Source: a virus
Reading direction: 5' to 3' (one strand)
DNA: 33,704 bases
Virus record (IMG/VR): IMGVR_UViG_3300045738_001357
Span: 1 to 33,704 of that record
This document shows, piece by piece, positions 22,859 to 28,476 of the stretch. Every line of letters starts with the position of its first letter. The first letter of the stretch is position 1. Position numbers and translations under genes: made by a program. The notes beneath the pieces are model-generated. The model was not told the DNA's origin. It ran no database searches and saw only the letters and a program-made list of their open reading frames with translations.

Positions 22859-23035
22859 TTACGTGCTTGGATACCAGGTGTAATGTAGGTGCTGTTCGTG
22901 GCCGTGGCACCGGCAGAGCTTCACGCCCTTGGTGCCGTCGATGTCGAAGTCGATCACCTCGACCTGCACCTCGGTGGGCTTATGCGCCAGCCGGACGGTG
23001 CCGTTGCGCACCACCAGGACGACGGGCTCAGTCAT
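22859..23035 (-). CDS. 58-residue strand-rich protein
   Basis: Opens MTEPVVLVVRNGTVRLA, continues VQVEVIDFDIDG and CRCHGHEQHLHYTWYPS. It resembles short phage proteins with a VxVxVxDFDxDG core and a metal-binding tail. Its start overlaps the upstream stop by ATGACTGA. The first 25 bases are repeated at 23374-23398, at the start of a remnant ORF. Confidence 0.6.
   Translation of the reverse strand: MTEPVVLVVRNGTVRLAHKPTEVQVEVIDFDIDGTKGVKLCRCHGHEQHLHYTWYPST
23011..23035. repeat. 25-base direct repeat, copy 1
   Basis: Matches 23374-23398 with one mismatch. Both copies contain a start codon followed by MTEPVVL on the - strand, set in an ATGACTGA stop/start overlap. Together they bracket the gene at 23028-23258. 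Confidence 0.85.
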
Positions 23036-23258
23036 TCCTCTTGCCCTTCGGTTTATACGTGAAGTCGTGGTCGACTTCGACTAGTTTGTAGAGGTGGCCA
23101 CGGAAGGCGTCCCCCTCGTCGTAGGTTCCTTCCTCGTGCATCAACTGGGCTGCGACGTCTGCTAGCTTCGGTTCTGTCCAGATATGGTGATCTGGCTCGT
23201 CCGGTTCGTGGTAGATGTACCCCTCGCCGTTGCTCAACACGTACAAGTCCTTGTCCAT
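23028..23258 (-). CDS. hypothetical protein behind a shared leader
   Basis: A 76-residue acidic protein (MDKDLYVLSNGEGYIYHEPDEPDHHIWTEPKLADVAAQLMHEEG is its character: aromatic strands, then helix). The start at 23258 follows GGAGGTGCGCACG, part of a repeated leader. It lies between two 25-base direct repeats, as if inserted. Function unknown. Confidence 0.62.
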   Translation of the reverse strand: MDKDLYVLSNGEGYIYHEPDEPDHHIWTEPKLADVAAQLMHEEGTYDEGDAFRGHLYKLVEVDHDFTYKPKGKRND

Positions 23259-23300
23259 CGTGCGCACCTCCCGTGCCGGTAGTGTCAACGCGGCGTTACG
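23259..23300 (-). repeat. repeated gene leader, copy D
   Basis: On the - strand CGCCGCGTTGACAC, then 14 bases, then GGAGGTGCGCACG directly before the ATG. Shares CCGCGTTGACAC with the leader at 26090 and a 23-base identical block across the start with the leader at 25411. Confidence 0.75.
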
Positions 23301-23398
23301 TCCCTTTTAGCAACTTGCGCCTTTGAAGCGCCCGTGCATGGCGGGTGCAGTACCGTAGCGTCATAGGGCCATTCCAGCAGGACGACGGGCTCAGTCAT
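23285..23398 (-). pseudogene. 37-codon remnant of the MTEPVVL gene
   Basis: A frame starting MTEPVVLLEWPYDATVL, whose first bases duplicate the start of the gene at 22859-23035 and then diverge. It overlaps the upstream 38-residue gene by ATGACTGA exactly as that gene's true partner would. It is most simply read as the stub left when the gene at 23028-23258 was inserted at this junction. Confidence 0.5.
23374..23398. repeat. 25-base direct repeat, copy 2
   Basis: Second copy of the repeat at 23011-23035, one mismatch in 25. It forms the start of the remnant ORF. Confidence 0.85.
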
Positions 23399-23507
23399 CT
23401 GCACGGAACCATACCTTGACCCCAGGACAGAAGTAGACTAGCCGACCATTTTCCCATTGGTGGACACGGTGACGCTTCGGGCAATGGATGCATCTAAATA
23501 GGGACAT
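23391..23507 (-). CDS. 38-residue zinc-ribbon-like protein
   Basis: GGAGG stands 8 bases before the ATG, inside the end of the upstream gene (14-base overlap), and its end overlaps the next frame by ATGACTGA. Sequence character: FRCIHCPKRHRVHQWENG, then VYFCPGVKVWF, with cysteines 6, 9 and 27 and nearby histidines as ligands. Function unknown. Confidence 0.55.
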   Translation of the reverse strand: MSLFRCIHCPKRHRVHQWENGRLVYFCPGVKVWFRADD

Positions 23508-23760
23508 AGCCCGTACCTCCACATTCACAGTCTGAGTGGTGATTATTGCCTCCAGGGTCGGCGGGACATGACTTTTGGGCTATGTCCCTCTTCTGCATCG
23601 ACTCCAGGTATCGCACCAGGCTATCGCGCGTCACCCGCTGGCGTCGTGGGCCCAGGCGGATCGTCTCAAGCTGGCCCTCCCGGATGCGCTTGTATACCGT
23701 CCACTTTTTATATCCCAGGTACTCGGCGACCTCAGCGATTGACAGGGTGTAGTTGTCCAA
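23494..23760 (-). CDS. excisionase-type HTH protein with cysteine tail
   Basis: An 88-residue protein. Residues 5-52 form a MerR/Xis-like domain (SIAEVAEYLGYKKWTVYKRIREGQLETIRLGPRRQRVTRDSLVRYL). The C-terminal 25 residues add CPADPGG and CECGGTGYVP, a DnaJ-like CxCxGxG piece. The start is TTG at 23760 with GGAG 7 bases upstream. Probably a small transcription regulator; the cysteine tail is unusual for this family. Confidence 0.72.
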   Translation of the reverse strand: MDNYTLSIAEVAEYLGYKKWTVYKRIREGQLETIRLGPRRQRVTRDSLVRYLESMQKRDIAQKSCPADPGGNNHHSDCECGGTGYVPI

Positions 23761-23818
23761 TAGGTGTCTCCATTTCGTTTGGCGGTCTTGCGGCGTTACC
23801 GCCTGAGCCGGGTCGGTA

Positions 23819-24160
23819 CTATTGCGATGGCCCCGATGCCTGGCCAGCTTGACTCCGCGTTTTACGCCGGCGGGTAGGGCGCTTGTAGTCGTAGCCGTCG
23901 ACCTTGCCGTGCTCTTTCATAGTGAGGCAGCTACGTTTCCAGTAGGCGTTGCGGTCGCGGTCCTTTGCGTGCTCGAACACTCTAGCTTCAAACGTCGTGC
24001 CGGTCAGCCGCTCCCACCGGAGCCGGTTGCTGACTGGGTGCTGTCGGGCCATTGCGTCCGGTCGGATGGTGTACCGCTGGCTCTTGGCGAACTCGTGGGC
24101 GCCGGGCCATGTACGTTGCTTTGGGCTGCCGTTCCGGTATCTGTATCGTAGCTTTGCCAT
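23819..24160 (-). CDS. strongly basic hypothetical protein
   Basis: A 113-residue protein in which roughly 30% of residues are Arg or Lys (MAKLRYRYRNGSPKQRTW; RPTRRRKTRSQAGQ). AAGGATT precedes the ATG at 24160. Cys is single (SCLTMKEHGK). Likely a nucleic-acid binder; no family recognised. Its upstream region is long and structured. Confidence 0.55.
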   Translation of the reverse strand: MAKLRYRYRNGSPKQRTWPGAHEFAKSQRYTIRPDAMARQHPVSNRLRWERLTGTTFEARVFEHAKDRDRNAYWKRSCLTMKEHGKVDGYDYKRPTRRRKTRSQAGQASGPSQ

Positions 24161-24549
24161 AATCCTTGACACCTTGTCAGTAGTTTCGCGGCGCCCGCCC
24201 CGCTGACGGGGAGAGTCAGGCGCCGGGTGATTGTCTCGGTTTTCCCTACCGGCTAGCTGTCGTGATTGTCGTGCACGTGGGCACAGTGGGCTCACGTCAG
24301 CCTTTGGCCCTTTTCTCCCTGACATCTCCCGGGCAGTCGGTCCAGACCGTTCGCCCGTCCGGTGTCCGTCAGGTTCCCCGCTTATTGCTCCGGGCGGTCA
24401 ACGGGATCGCCGCCCGTGGTGAGCCTGGTACTTGTCCGGTCAGCCGTCAGCCACTATGTACACTTGCGGCCTGGGCCTTGCGGTCGTTCTTTTGGCTACG
24501 CCGACCCCTTGCGGGGTTTCGCCCTTGCCACGGGCTCTTCAGGGCGCTT
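24161..24549 (-). ncRNA. 389-base gene-free region, possible structured RNA or leader
   Basis: No credible gene on either strand. On the - strand it would be the leader of the basic protein gene. A compound stem is visible at 24189-24225: CGGCGC pairs with GCGCCG, and directly inside CTGAC (24203-24207) pairs with GTCAG (24215-24219). A second hairpin at 24505-24516 is CCCC-GCAA-GGGG on the - strand, a GNRA-type loop. GTCAG recurs about six times. It could be a regulatory RNA, a long leader or a decayed gene; type is uncertain. Confidence 0.3.
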
Positions 24550-24999
24550 CTAGAGGCGTTGCTGCAAGTGCTCGATCACGACGTTGGCAACCTCATAGAT
24601 TTCGTTCATCTGGCCTTGACCGAGGGCGGCGGTGATGGTCTCGGCGGTGCCTTGGGCTATGGCGTCATCGGCATAGCCCAGCCTGTCGCTATGGCTGGCG
24701 GCCCACTCTAGCAAGTCGCTAGTGTAGGGGTCGGGCTCCATCTCCTGGACGGCTTCGTGTGCATCATCCCCATTGTGGACGTCGCAGTCCGCCAAGTGGT
24801 CTAGCACGTCCAGAATGAGCCGGTAGCGGTGATCGTCGGGGAACATGGTGCCATGGGCGGCCTGACACAGGTCCTGTACCCAGTCCTCGGCTGTATCCTT
24901 GCGCCTAACGTAGCGTGTGCCGTCATCTCTGTCGGCCCACTCGAATTGCGCTGCCGTGTCCCTTGCTAGCTCGCCTAACGTCGCCGTTGCGGTGGTCAT
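24550..24999 (-). CDS. conserved hypothetical protein (EDWVQDLCQAAHG type)
   Basis: A 149-residue acidic helical protein. It has the block EDWVQDLCQAAHGTMFPDDHRYRLILDVLDHLAD (38-71) followed by EMEPDPYTSDLLEWAASHSDRLGYADDAI. I recognise this as a widespread family in phages and mobile elements with no assigned function. GGGG lies before the ATG, behind a variant of the repeated leader. Confidence 0.68.
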   Translation of the reverse strand: MTTATATLGELARDTAAQFEWADRDDGTRYVRRKDTAEDWVQDLCQAAHGTMFPDDHRYRLILDVLDHLADCDVHNGDDAHEAVQEMEPDPYTSDLLEWAASHSDRLGYADDAIAQGTAETITAALGQGQMNEIYEVANVVIEHLQQRL

Positions 25000-25034
25000 G
25001 GTGTACCCCTTTGCTTTGATTGTGTCGGCGCGTT
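25000..25034 (-). repeat. repeated gene leader, copy E (diverged)
   Basis: On the - strand GCGCCGACACAATCAAAGC, then AAAGGGGTACACC before the ATG. It keeps the GACACAATCA block of the other copies but has lost the GGAGGTGCGCA block. Confidence 0.5.
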
Positions 25035-25410
25035 ACGCCACGGCTTCGTACGAGATGGGGCGGTCGAAGTAGGTGTTGAGCATCTGGGCTTCGCCGCCCC
25101 GTTCGTGGACCTGGACGTAGCAGTTCCACGACGCCAGTGGGTGCCCCGACTCCCGGTCGGTCGACTGCGAGTAGACCAGCTGGAGTCGTTCGACGTGATT
25201 CTCACGGTCTAGCAGCGGCTTTAGGGTAGCTAGAACGGAGTCGATAAACTCCCGAGTGCCCGTCAGGCGGATACCATCTTGTGCGTAGGTGCTCCCTTCG
25301 TGCTTGTAAGGTACTTTGCGCATCGTCTGGGCTGGCGTGCGCGTGTTCCCCGGTAGGGCGCGCCAGTGCCCAAGTGCTTCGGCCTTAGTCAATCGTTTCG
25401 CCTTGTCCAT
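25033..25410 (-). CDS. conserved hypothetical protein (HERGGEAQM type)
   Basis: A 125-residue protein ending with NCYVQVHERGGEAQMLNTYF, preceded by DGIRLTGTREFIDSVLATLKPLLDREN and RLQLVYSQSTDRESG. I recognise this as a conserved family of phages and integrative elements without known function. The start at 25410 follows GGAGGTGCGCACG; the ATG five codons earlier lies inside the leader repeat itself. Confidence 0.68.
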   Translation of the reverse strand: MDKAKRLTKAEALGHWRALPGNTRTPAQTMRKVPYKHEGSTYAQDGIRLTGTREFIDSVLATLKPLLDRENHVERLQLVYSQSTDRESGHPLASWNCYVQVHERGGEAQMLNTYFDRPISYEAVA

Positions 25411-25437
25411 CGTGCGCACCTCCATGCGTTTGACGCT
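25411..25437 (-). repeat. repeated gene leader, copy C
   Basis: On the - strand GCGTCAAACGCATGGAGGTG, then CGCACG and the ATG. Together with the start of the gene (25401-25423) it is identical over 23 bases to 23249-23271. Confidence 0.75.
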
Positions 25438-25485
25438 TATCGACCCATTGCGGCCCGCCGTAACGAGCCGGGATGGACGGAGAAG

Positions 25486-25722
25486 CTAGACGGCGGCGGC
25501 CTCTAGCGCCCAGGGGGCCTTATCTGGCTTGTACCAGACGACGTAGGTGTCATCGTCCATTAGGCCGATAGATGGGTCCGTCTGTGGCGCTTCGGCCTTT
25601 AGGCGGCCGCATACCTTGACGGCCATTGGGTAGTAGAGGACGTTTACCCAGACGTGATAGCCTTGCGTGCGGCACCAGGCGATAAGTTCGCCCTTTGTTG
25701 CGGATGGCTTCAGCGCTTGCAT
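25486..25722 (-). CDS. hypothetical protein behind shared leader
   Basis: A 78-residue protein with a helical start (ATKGELIAWCRTQGYHVWVNV), then strands (MAVKVCGRLKAE; DDTYVVWYKPDKAPW). GGAGGTGCGCAC lies directly before the ATG at 25722. Function unknown. A 75-base gap with no gene follows up to the next leader. Confidence 0.6.
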   Translation of the reverse strand: MQALKPSATKGELIAWCRTQGYHVWVNVLYYPMAVKVCGRLKAEAPQTDPSIGLMDDDTYVVWYKPDKAPWALEAAAV

Positions 25723-25754
25723 GTGCGCACCTCCAGGTTTGATTGTGTTGACGC
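25723..25754 (-). repeat. repeated gene leader, copy B
   Basis: On the - strand GCGTCAACACAATCAAACCT, then GGAGGTGCGCAC before the ATG. Shares ACACAATCA with copies A and E and GGAGGTGCGCA with A, C and D. Confidence 0.75.
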
Positions 25755-26089
25755 TATCCCTCGCAAACGGCGCAAGCCTCGGAGTCGTCCTCGTGGATGT
25801 GCCAGAGGCCCCAGTCACCGAAGCCGTCCGAGTAGCCGAAGTAGTACCCTTCGGGTGCTAGCGCCTGCATGTACTCTTCAGCTTCGTCGGTGTCCCATGT
25901 GTACTCTTCGCCGTCGTCTGGCCCAGTGATTCGACCATTACCGTATCCGTGGGCTGCGGCTATGGCTTGGATGTGTTCGCCCATGTAGACGCCATAGACG
26001 CCGTCCACCCACGGTCCCATCTCGGATTCGTCTACTGCGTGCTTGGCGTCCGTCATCGTGCCTGTGCCGTCCGTCCGTATCGTGACCAT
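25754..26089 (-). CDS. acidic hypothetical protein behind shared leader
   Basis: A 111-residue acidic protein. The N-terminal part is helical (GVYMGEHIQAIAAAHGYGNG). The C-terminal block PEGYYFGYSDGFGDWGLWHI resembles conserved GYYFGxxxGDGxxxGWW proteins of phages and plasmids, and the tail ends ACAVC. GGAGGTGCGCAG precedes the ATG. Function unknown. Confidence 0.62.
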   Translation of the reverse strand: MVTIRTDGTGTMTDAKHAVDESEMGPWVDGVYGVYMGEHIQAIAAAHGYGNGRITGPDDGEEYTWDTDEAEEYMQALAPEGYYFGYSDGFGDWGLWHIHEDDSEACAVCEG

Positions 26090-26126
26090 CTGCGCACCTC
26101 CATGCGTGATTGTGTCAACGCGGCGC
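26090..26126 (-). repeat. repeated gene leader, copy A
   Basis: On the - strand GCGCCGCGTTGACACAATCA, then CGCATGGAGGTGCGCAG and the ATG. The most complete copy, carrying both the upstream GTTGACACAATCA block and the GGAGGTGCGCA block. Confidence 0.78.
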
Positions 26127-26506
26127 TACTCGGTTGGGTCGATGCCTAGGTACTGGCGGGAGTCAATGTGCTTGAACAGGTCGATGCCGTCAACGTCCGT
26201 CCCCATGTACATGTAGTCGCCGGCATACGGGAGCCAGCCACGTTGTGCCGAAAGCTTACCCTCGCGGATTGCGGCGTCGAACGCCTCTACTGGGTCGCGG
26301 AACGTCATTTGTTCCATTGCGTCACCTCCGTGATTGGCTGGCTCATACTCGGCACCATCACGGGCCTTGCGGGTCGGCTCGCAGTGTTTGCACCCAGGCA
26401 TAGCGTAATAGCCCATCCGCCTTGTCAGGTGACCATCGGCCTTGTGTCTTTCGCCAGCGTGGAATCGCCTGTTGAGCCTGAGTGTCCGATCTAGGTTGTT
26501 CGTCAT
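26126..26506 (-). CDS. first gene of second - strand operon, with internal start
   Basis: A 126-residue frame from the ATG at 26506, which has GGAG 8 bases upstream; an ATG at 26512 is too close to that site. Residues 1-60 are basic with CKHC near residue 40. From the in-frame ATG at 26317 (behind GGAGGTGACGCA) the last 63 residues form a recognisable small family (DPVEAFDAAIREGKLS ... YAGDYMYMGTDVDGIDLFKHIDSRQYL), usually a stand-alone protein of 60-70 residues. Either a fusion or two products are made. Function unknown. Confidence 0.6.
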   Translation of the reverse strand: MTNNLDRTLRLNRRFHAGERHKADGHLTRRMGYYAMPGCKHCEPTRKARDGAEYEPANHGGDAMEQMTFRDPVEAFDAAIREGKLSAQRGWLPYAGDYMYMGTDVDGIDLFKHIDSRQYLGIDPTE

Positions 26507-26537
26507 GTTCATTGCTCCTATCCTCACCGTCCTAGAT

Positions 26538-26567
26538 ACAATAACACGCGCTAACACACTGTGTCAA
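26538..26567 (-). promoter_or_regulatory. sigma-70-type promoter for the - strand operon
   Basis: On the - strand TTGACA (26567-26562) and TATTGT (26543-26538) are separated by 18 bases; TTATTG gives a 17-base option. It reads into the operon from 26506 to 19740. The best promoter match in the window. Confidence 0.75.
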
Positions 26568-26580
26568 CCCCTAATTGGGG
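26568..26580. promoter_or_regulatory. palindrome CCCC-TAATT-GGGG, possible operator
   Basis: CCCC (26568-26571) and GGGG (26577-26580) flank TAATT. It abuts the -35 box of the - strand promoter and lies about 50 bases before the ribbon-helix-helix gene, so it could be that protein's binding site. Confidence 0.45.
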
Positions 26581-26594
26581 TAATAGTTTGGCAA

Positions 26595-26630
26595 TTGGAC
26601 ATGGGTAAGGTGACGTGATAGAGTCTAGGT
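26595..26630 (+). promoter_or_regulatory. leaderless-type promoter for the RHH gene
   Basis: TTGGAC (26595-26600), 18 bases, TAGAGT (26619-26624), 6 bases, then ATG. With this spacing transcription would begin at or next to the A of the ATG. No ribosome site is present. The geometry is the same as before the small terminase gene. Confidence 0.55.
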
Positions 26631-27005
26631 ATGTCAAGAGAAATAGGCATGCGGGTATCGGACGAGTTCTACGGTGAATTGGCAGAGCTCGCGGAGTTGA
26701 ACAAGATGAGCGTTGCCGGTCAGGCGCGAATGCTAATCGCGGGTGCCCTCCGGTTAGCAGATAAGGCTTTCATGGCCCAGGATGCGCCGCCTAGGGTGCT
26801 ACGGGACCGTGGGCCTGCTGACAGCCAGTACGACGCCCGGTCAGGGGTTGACCAGTACATGAGAGACCGTGGTGCCGGCAGCGCCCAGCCCACGACGCTC
26901 CTAGACGGCGCCGTAGCGCCTGACCTATCGCTGCTCGGTAAGGCGCCAGACGATCAAGTCAGAGTATTCCAACAGGGGCGCCCAAAGCCCACTGGTAGCC
27001 AATAA
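26631..27005 (+). CDS. ribbon-helix-helix regulator (putative)
   Basis: A 124-residue protein whose first 42 residues fit an Arc/CopG-type ribbon-helix-helix: strand IGMRV, helix DEFYGELAELAELNK, turn, helix SVAGQARMLIAGALRL. The remaining 80 residues are polar and disordered-looking. It faces the - strand operon promoter across a shared control region, so it may repress that promoter and itself. It appears to be translated from a leaderless message. Confidence 0.62.
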   Translation: MSREIGMRVSDEFYGELAELAELNKMSVAGQARMLIAGALRLADKAFMAQDAPPRVLRDRGPADSQYDARSGVDQYMRDRGAGSAQPTTLLDGAVAPDLSLLGKAPDDQVRVFQQGRPKPTGSQ

Positions 27006-27386
27006 CAGGATAAACTGGCGCGCTGGTACATTGGCCGTCAATGCCAATGGCGCCGTCATATAGATGGCGTGGGTTACTGGGAACAGACCTCGTAACGAGG
27101 AAGGGGGCCACACGGCACAGGGGCCGTCACTGGCGCAGGTTGACCCAGTAGCGGGGTTGTAGGCATGGGCCAATACACCAACCTCCCCGTAAGCCCAGAT
27201 ATTCAGCAATCACCCCCAGGGGATTCTATTCCCCTTTGACCACCCTGAGCTATACCGTCCCGATGAACATAAGACACAGTCCAACGCTACGCCGCGTCGC
27301 CGGCCGTAGGCATAAGGCGACTGACCCAAGGGGTAGCGCTTGGACGACAAGGGCAAATACCACTCTCCCCTGCCCCCACGTAAGAT

Positions 27387-27452
27387 GGGGAGACGCTACA
27401 CCAAAGAGTTTGGCCCTATCCTACGGGGGCCAAAATGGCGTAGCGTCTCCCC
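27387..27452. repeat. two-tier inverted repeat (13 bp plus 8 bp stems)
   Basis: GGGGAGACGCTAC (27387-27399) is perfectly complementary to GTAGCGTCTCCCC (27440-27452). Inside, TTTGGCCC (27409-27416) pairs with GGGCCAAA (27427-27434) around a 10-base loop. This is the longest perfect inverted repeat noticed in the window. There is no T run. It could be a terminase recognition structure, an operator pair or a protective RNA fold. Confidence 0.75.
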
Positions 27453-27472
27453 AGACGGGGCGAAGCAACGGA

Positions 27473-27482
27473 GGGGGGGGGG
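27473..27482 (+). repeat. run of ten G
   Basis: G10 at 27473-27482, with GGGG at 27457 region upstream and GGG downstream, which could form a G-quadruplex. It lies between the large inverted repeat and the small-terminase promoter. Homopolymer length may be affected by sequencing error. Confidence 0.6.
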
Positions 27483-27495
27483 AAGGGCTCAAGAC

Positions 27496-27531
27496 TTGAC
27501 GGCGCCTTGACCAGCAGGGTAGGCTCTCACT
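27496..27531 (+). promoter_or_regulatory. leaderless-type promoter for the terminase operon
   Basis: TTGACG (27496-27501), 18 bases, TAGGCT (27520-27525), 6 bases, then ATG. Transcription should begin at the start codon, in keeping with the lack of a ribosome site. Same layout as at 26595-26630. Confidence 0.58.
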
Positions 27532-28020
27532 ATGTCAGGTATACAGAACCGTTACGGGCTTACAAAGAAACAAGAGGCGTTTGCCCATGCTGTGGTCCGT
27601 ACCGGTAACGCCTCCGAAGCCTATCGCGAGACCTACGATACGAAGGCAAATGGTAACGGTCTAAGCGTGGATGCCTTCCACGTTCTTCACGACCCTAACG
27701 TCACACTAAGAGTGGCTACTTTGGCTAAAAGAGTAGCTAGAGCCGCAGAAGCCGATACCGTTCTCGTGCTCTCTAGACTCGTTGAGGAAAGCGACCCATC
27801 CAACGACTACGCTGATAGCCCTTCAGCGCGTGTTAAGGCCCTGGAAGTGCTGGCCAAGGTCCAAGGCATGCTCATAGATCGCGCTGAGATAGCCGTAGCC
27901 GGTCGCATTGAGCACGTTCACCCGGAGATGGCCAACCTGAGCGAAAGGGAGTTACGCGCCTTAGCTGGATGGCCCCAGGCGCTCGGAGAAGGTAAGGCCG
28001 ATGGTGACCAGACGCAATGA
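27532..28020 (+). CDS. terS: terminase small subunit
   Basis: A 162-residue protein of the Terminase_2 type. The N-terminal helix-turn-helix region LTKKQEAFAHAVVRTGNASEAYRETY (10-35) is the usual DNA-recognition part, followed by helices (VATLAKRVARAAEADTVLVLSRLVEE; RVKALEVLAKVQGM) for ring assembly. It recognises phage DNA and hands it to the large subunit. It probably binds in the non-coding region just upstream. The next recognisable packaging gene is the large subunit at 28448. Confidence 0.85.
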   Translation: MSGIQNRYGLTKKQEAFAHAVVRTGNASEAYRETYDTKANGNGLSVDAFHVLHDPNVTLRVATLAKRVARAAEADTVLVLSRLVEESDPSNDYADSPSARVKALEVLAKVQGMLIDRAEIAVAGRIEHVHPEMANLSERELRALAGWPQALGEGKADGDQTQ

Positions 28021-28105
28021 AAATATCTTATCCCTTTGCGCGTCAAGGCGCCCTGAAGAGCAAGAACCCCTCCCCTCCCACGCGCGAGTAAGGGCTCTCT
28101 GACCA

Positions 28106-28130
28106 TTACGCGTAAGGCCGCGCATATATA
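28106..28130. promoter_or_regulatory. palindrome TTACGCGTAA and TATATA box
   Basis: A perfect 10-base palindrome (28106-28115) is followed 9 bases later by TATATA. It lies in the 210-base gap between the small terminase and the next gene. It could be an operator with a -10 box for the late genes, but no standard -35 is present. The rest of the gap holds nothing recognisable. Confidence 0.35.
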
Positions 28131-28230
28131 GCGATTCCCCCAGGCGAAGTACATGGAGGCGGACCCAGGGCCCGGGGAGGCTCATAGGGGTAGGATTCCT
28201 AGCATCCATTCCCATCGCTCTAAGCGCGTC

Positions 28231-28476
28231 ATGAACATCGAGGACATCGAGGCTGTGGAGTATGAGAGGGGCGACATCGTGAGTGAGCCCTGGGGGGTTG
28301 AGGTGGAGTGCCGAACGACAGTAAATGCTGTTCGCTGTTACGTTGCCGACCCAAGGTGCAGGACCGAGCACTATGAAGAGCACCTGTGCACGTATGATGA
28401 GGAGATCCACCCTGAGCTCTGGCACTTTGAGACAAGGGACGAAGGAGATGGGATCACCAGCATTGCCTGCCCCTAA
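28231..28476 (+). CDS. small acidic Cys/His protein between terminase genes
   Basis: An 81-residue protein (MNIEDIEAVEYERGDIVSEPWG...) with Cys and His residues spread through it (CRTTVNAVRCY; CRTEHYEEHLC; HPELWHF). The start is uncertain: an ATG at 28153 gives 107 residues with an unlikely N-terminus, and neither has a good ribosome site. It overlaps the large terminase start by 29 bases. Function unknown. Confidence 0.5.
   Translation: MNIEDIEAVEYERGDIVSEPWGVEVECRTTVNAVRCYVADPRCRTEHYEEHLCTYDEEIHPELWHFETRDEGDGITSIACP

Larger units (their letters stand above)
27006..27531. other. 526-base non-coding region before the terminase genes
   Basis: No supported gene. It contains several inverted repeats: CATTGGC/GCCAATG (27029-27035, 27043-27049), CCTCGT-A-ACGAGG (27088-27100), AGGGGA/TCCCCT (27218-27223, 27230-27235) and the large one at 27387-27452. 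It ends in a G10 run and a leaderless-type promoter. The position directly before the small terminase is where many phages keep their packaging site. It also separates two transcription units. Confidence 0.6.

Noticed and set aside
23819-24325. 168-residue extension of the basic protein gene
   Set aside because: The extra N-terminus covers the stem-loop region and is compositionally random; the ATG at 24160 has AAGGATT and starts a regular basic protein.
24161-24549. tRNA gene in the gene-free stretch
   Set aside because: No T-arm GGTTCRANNC motif with a matching acceptor stem could be found on either strand.
24262-24711. 149-codon + strand frame
   Set aside because: Its right half is the complement of a well-supported - strand gene of a known family, it has no ribosome site, and the protein is leucine/glycine-rich without pattern.
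26090-26126. TTGACA in the repeated leader as a promoter -35 box
   Set aside because: No -10 box follows at 16-18 bases; that position falls in the ribosome site and start codon. Only some copies have GTTGAC; others read GTCAAC or GCCGAC.
27236-27499. 87-codon + strand frame in the pre-terminase region
   Set aside because: It runs through the long inverted repeat and the G10 tract, has no ribosome site and shows no protein-like pattern.
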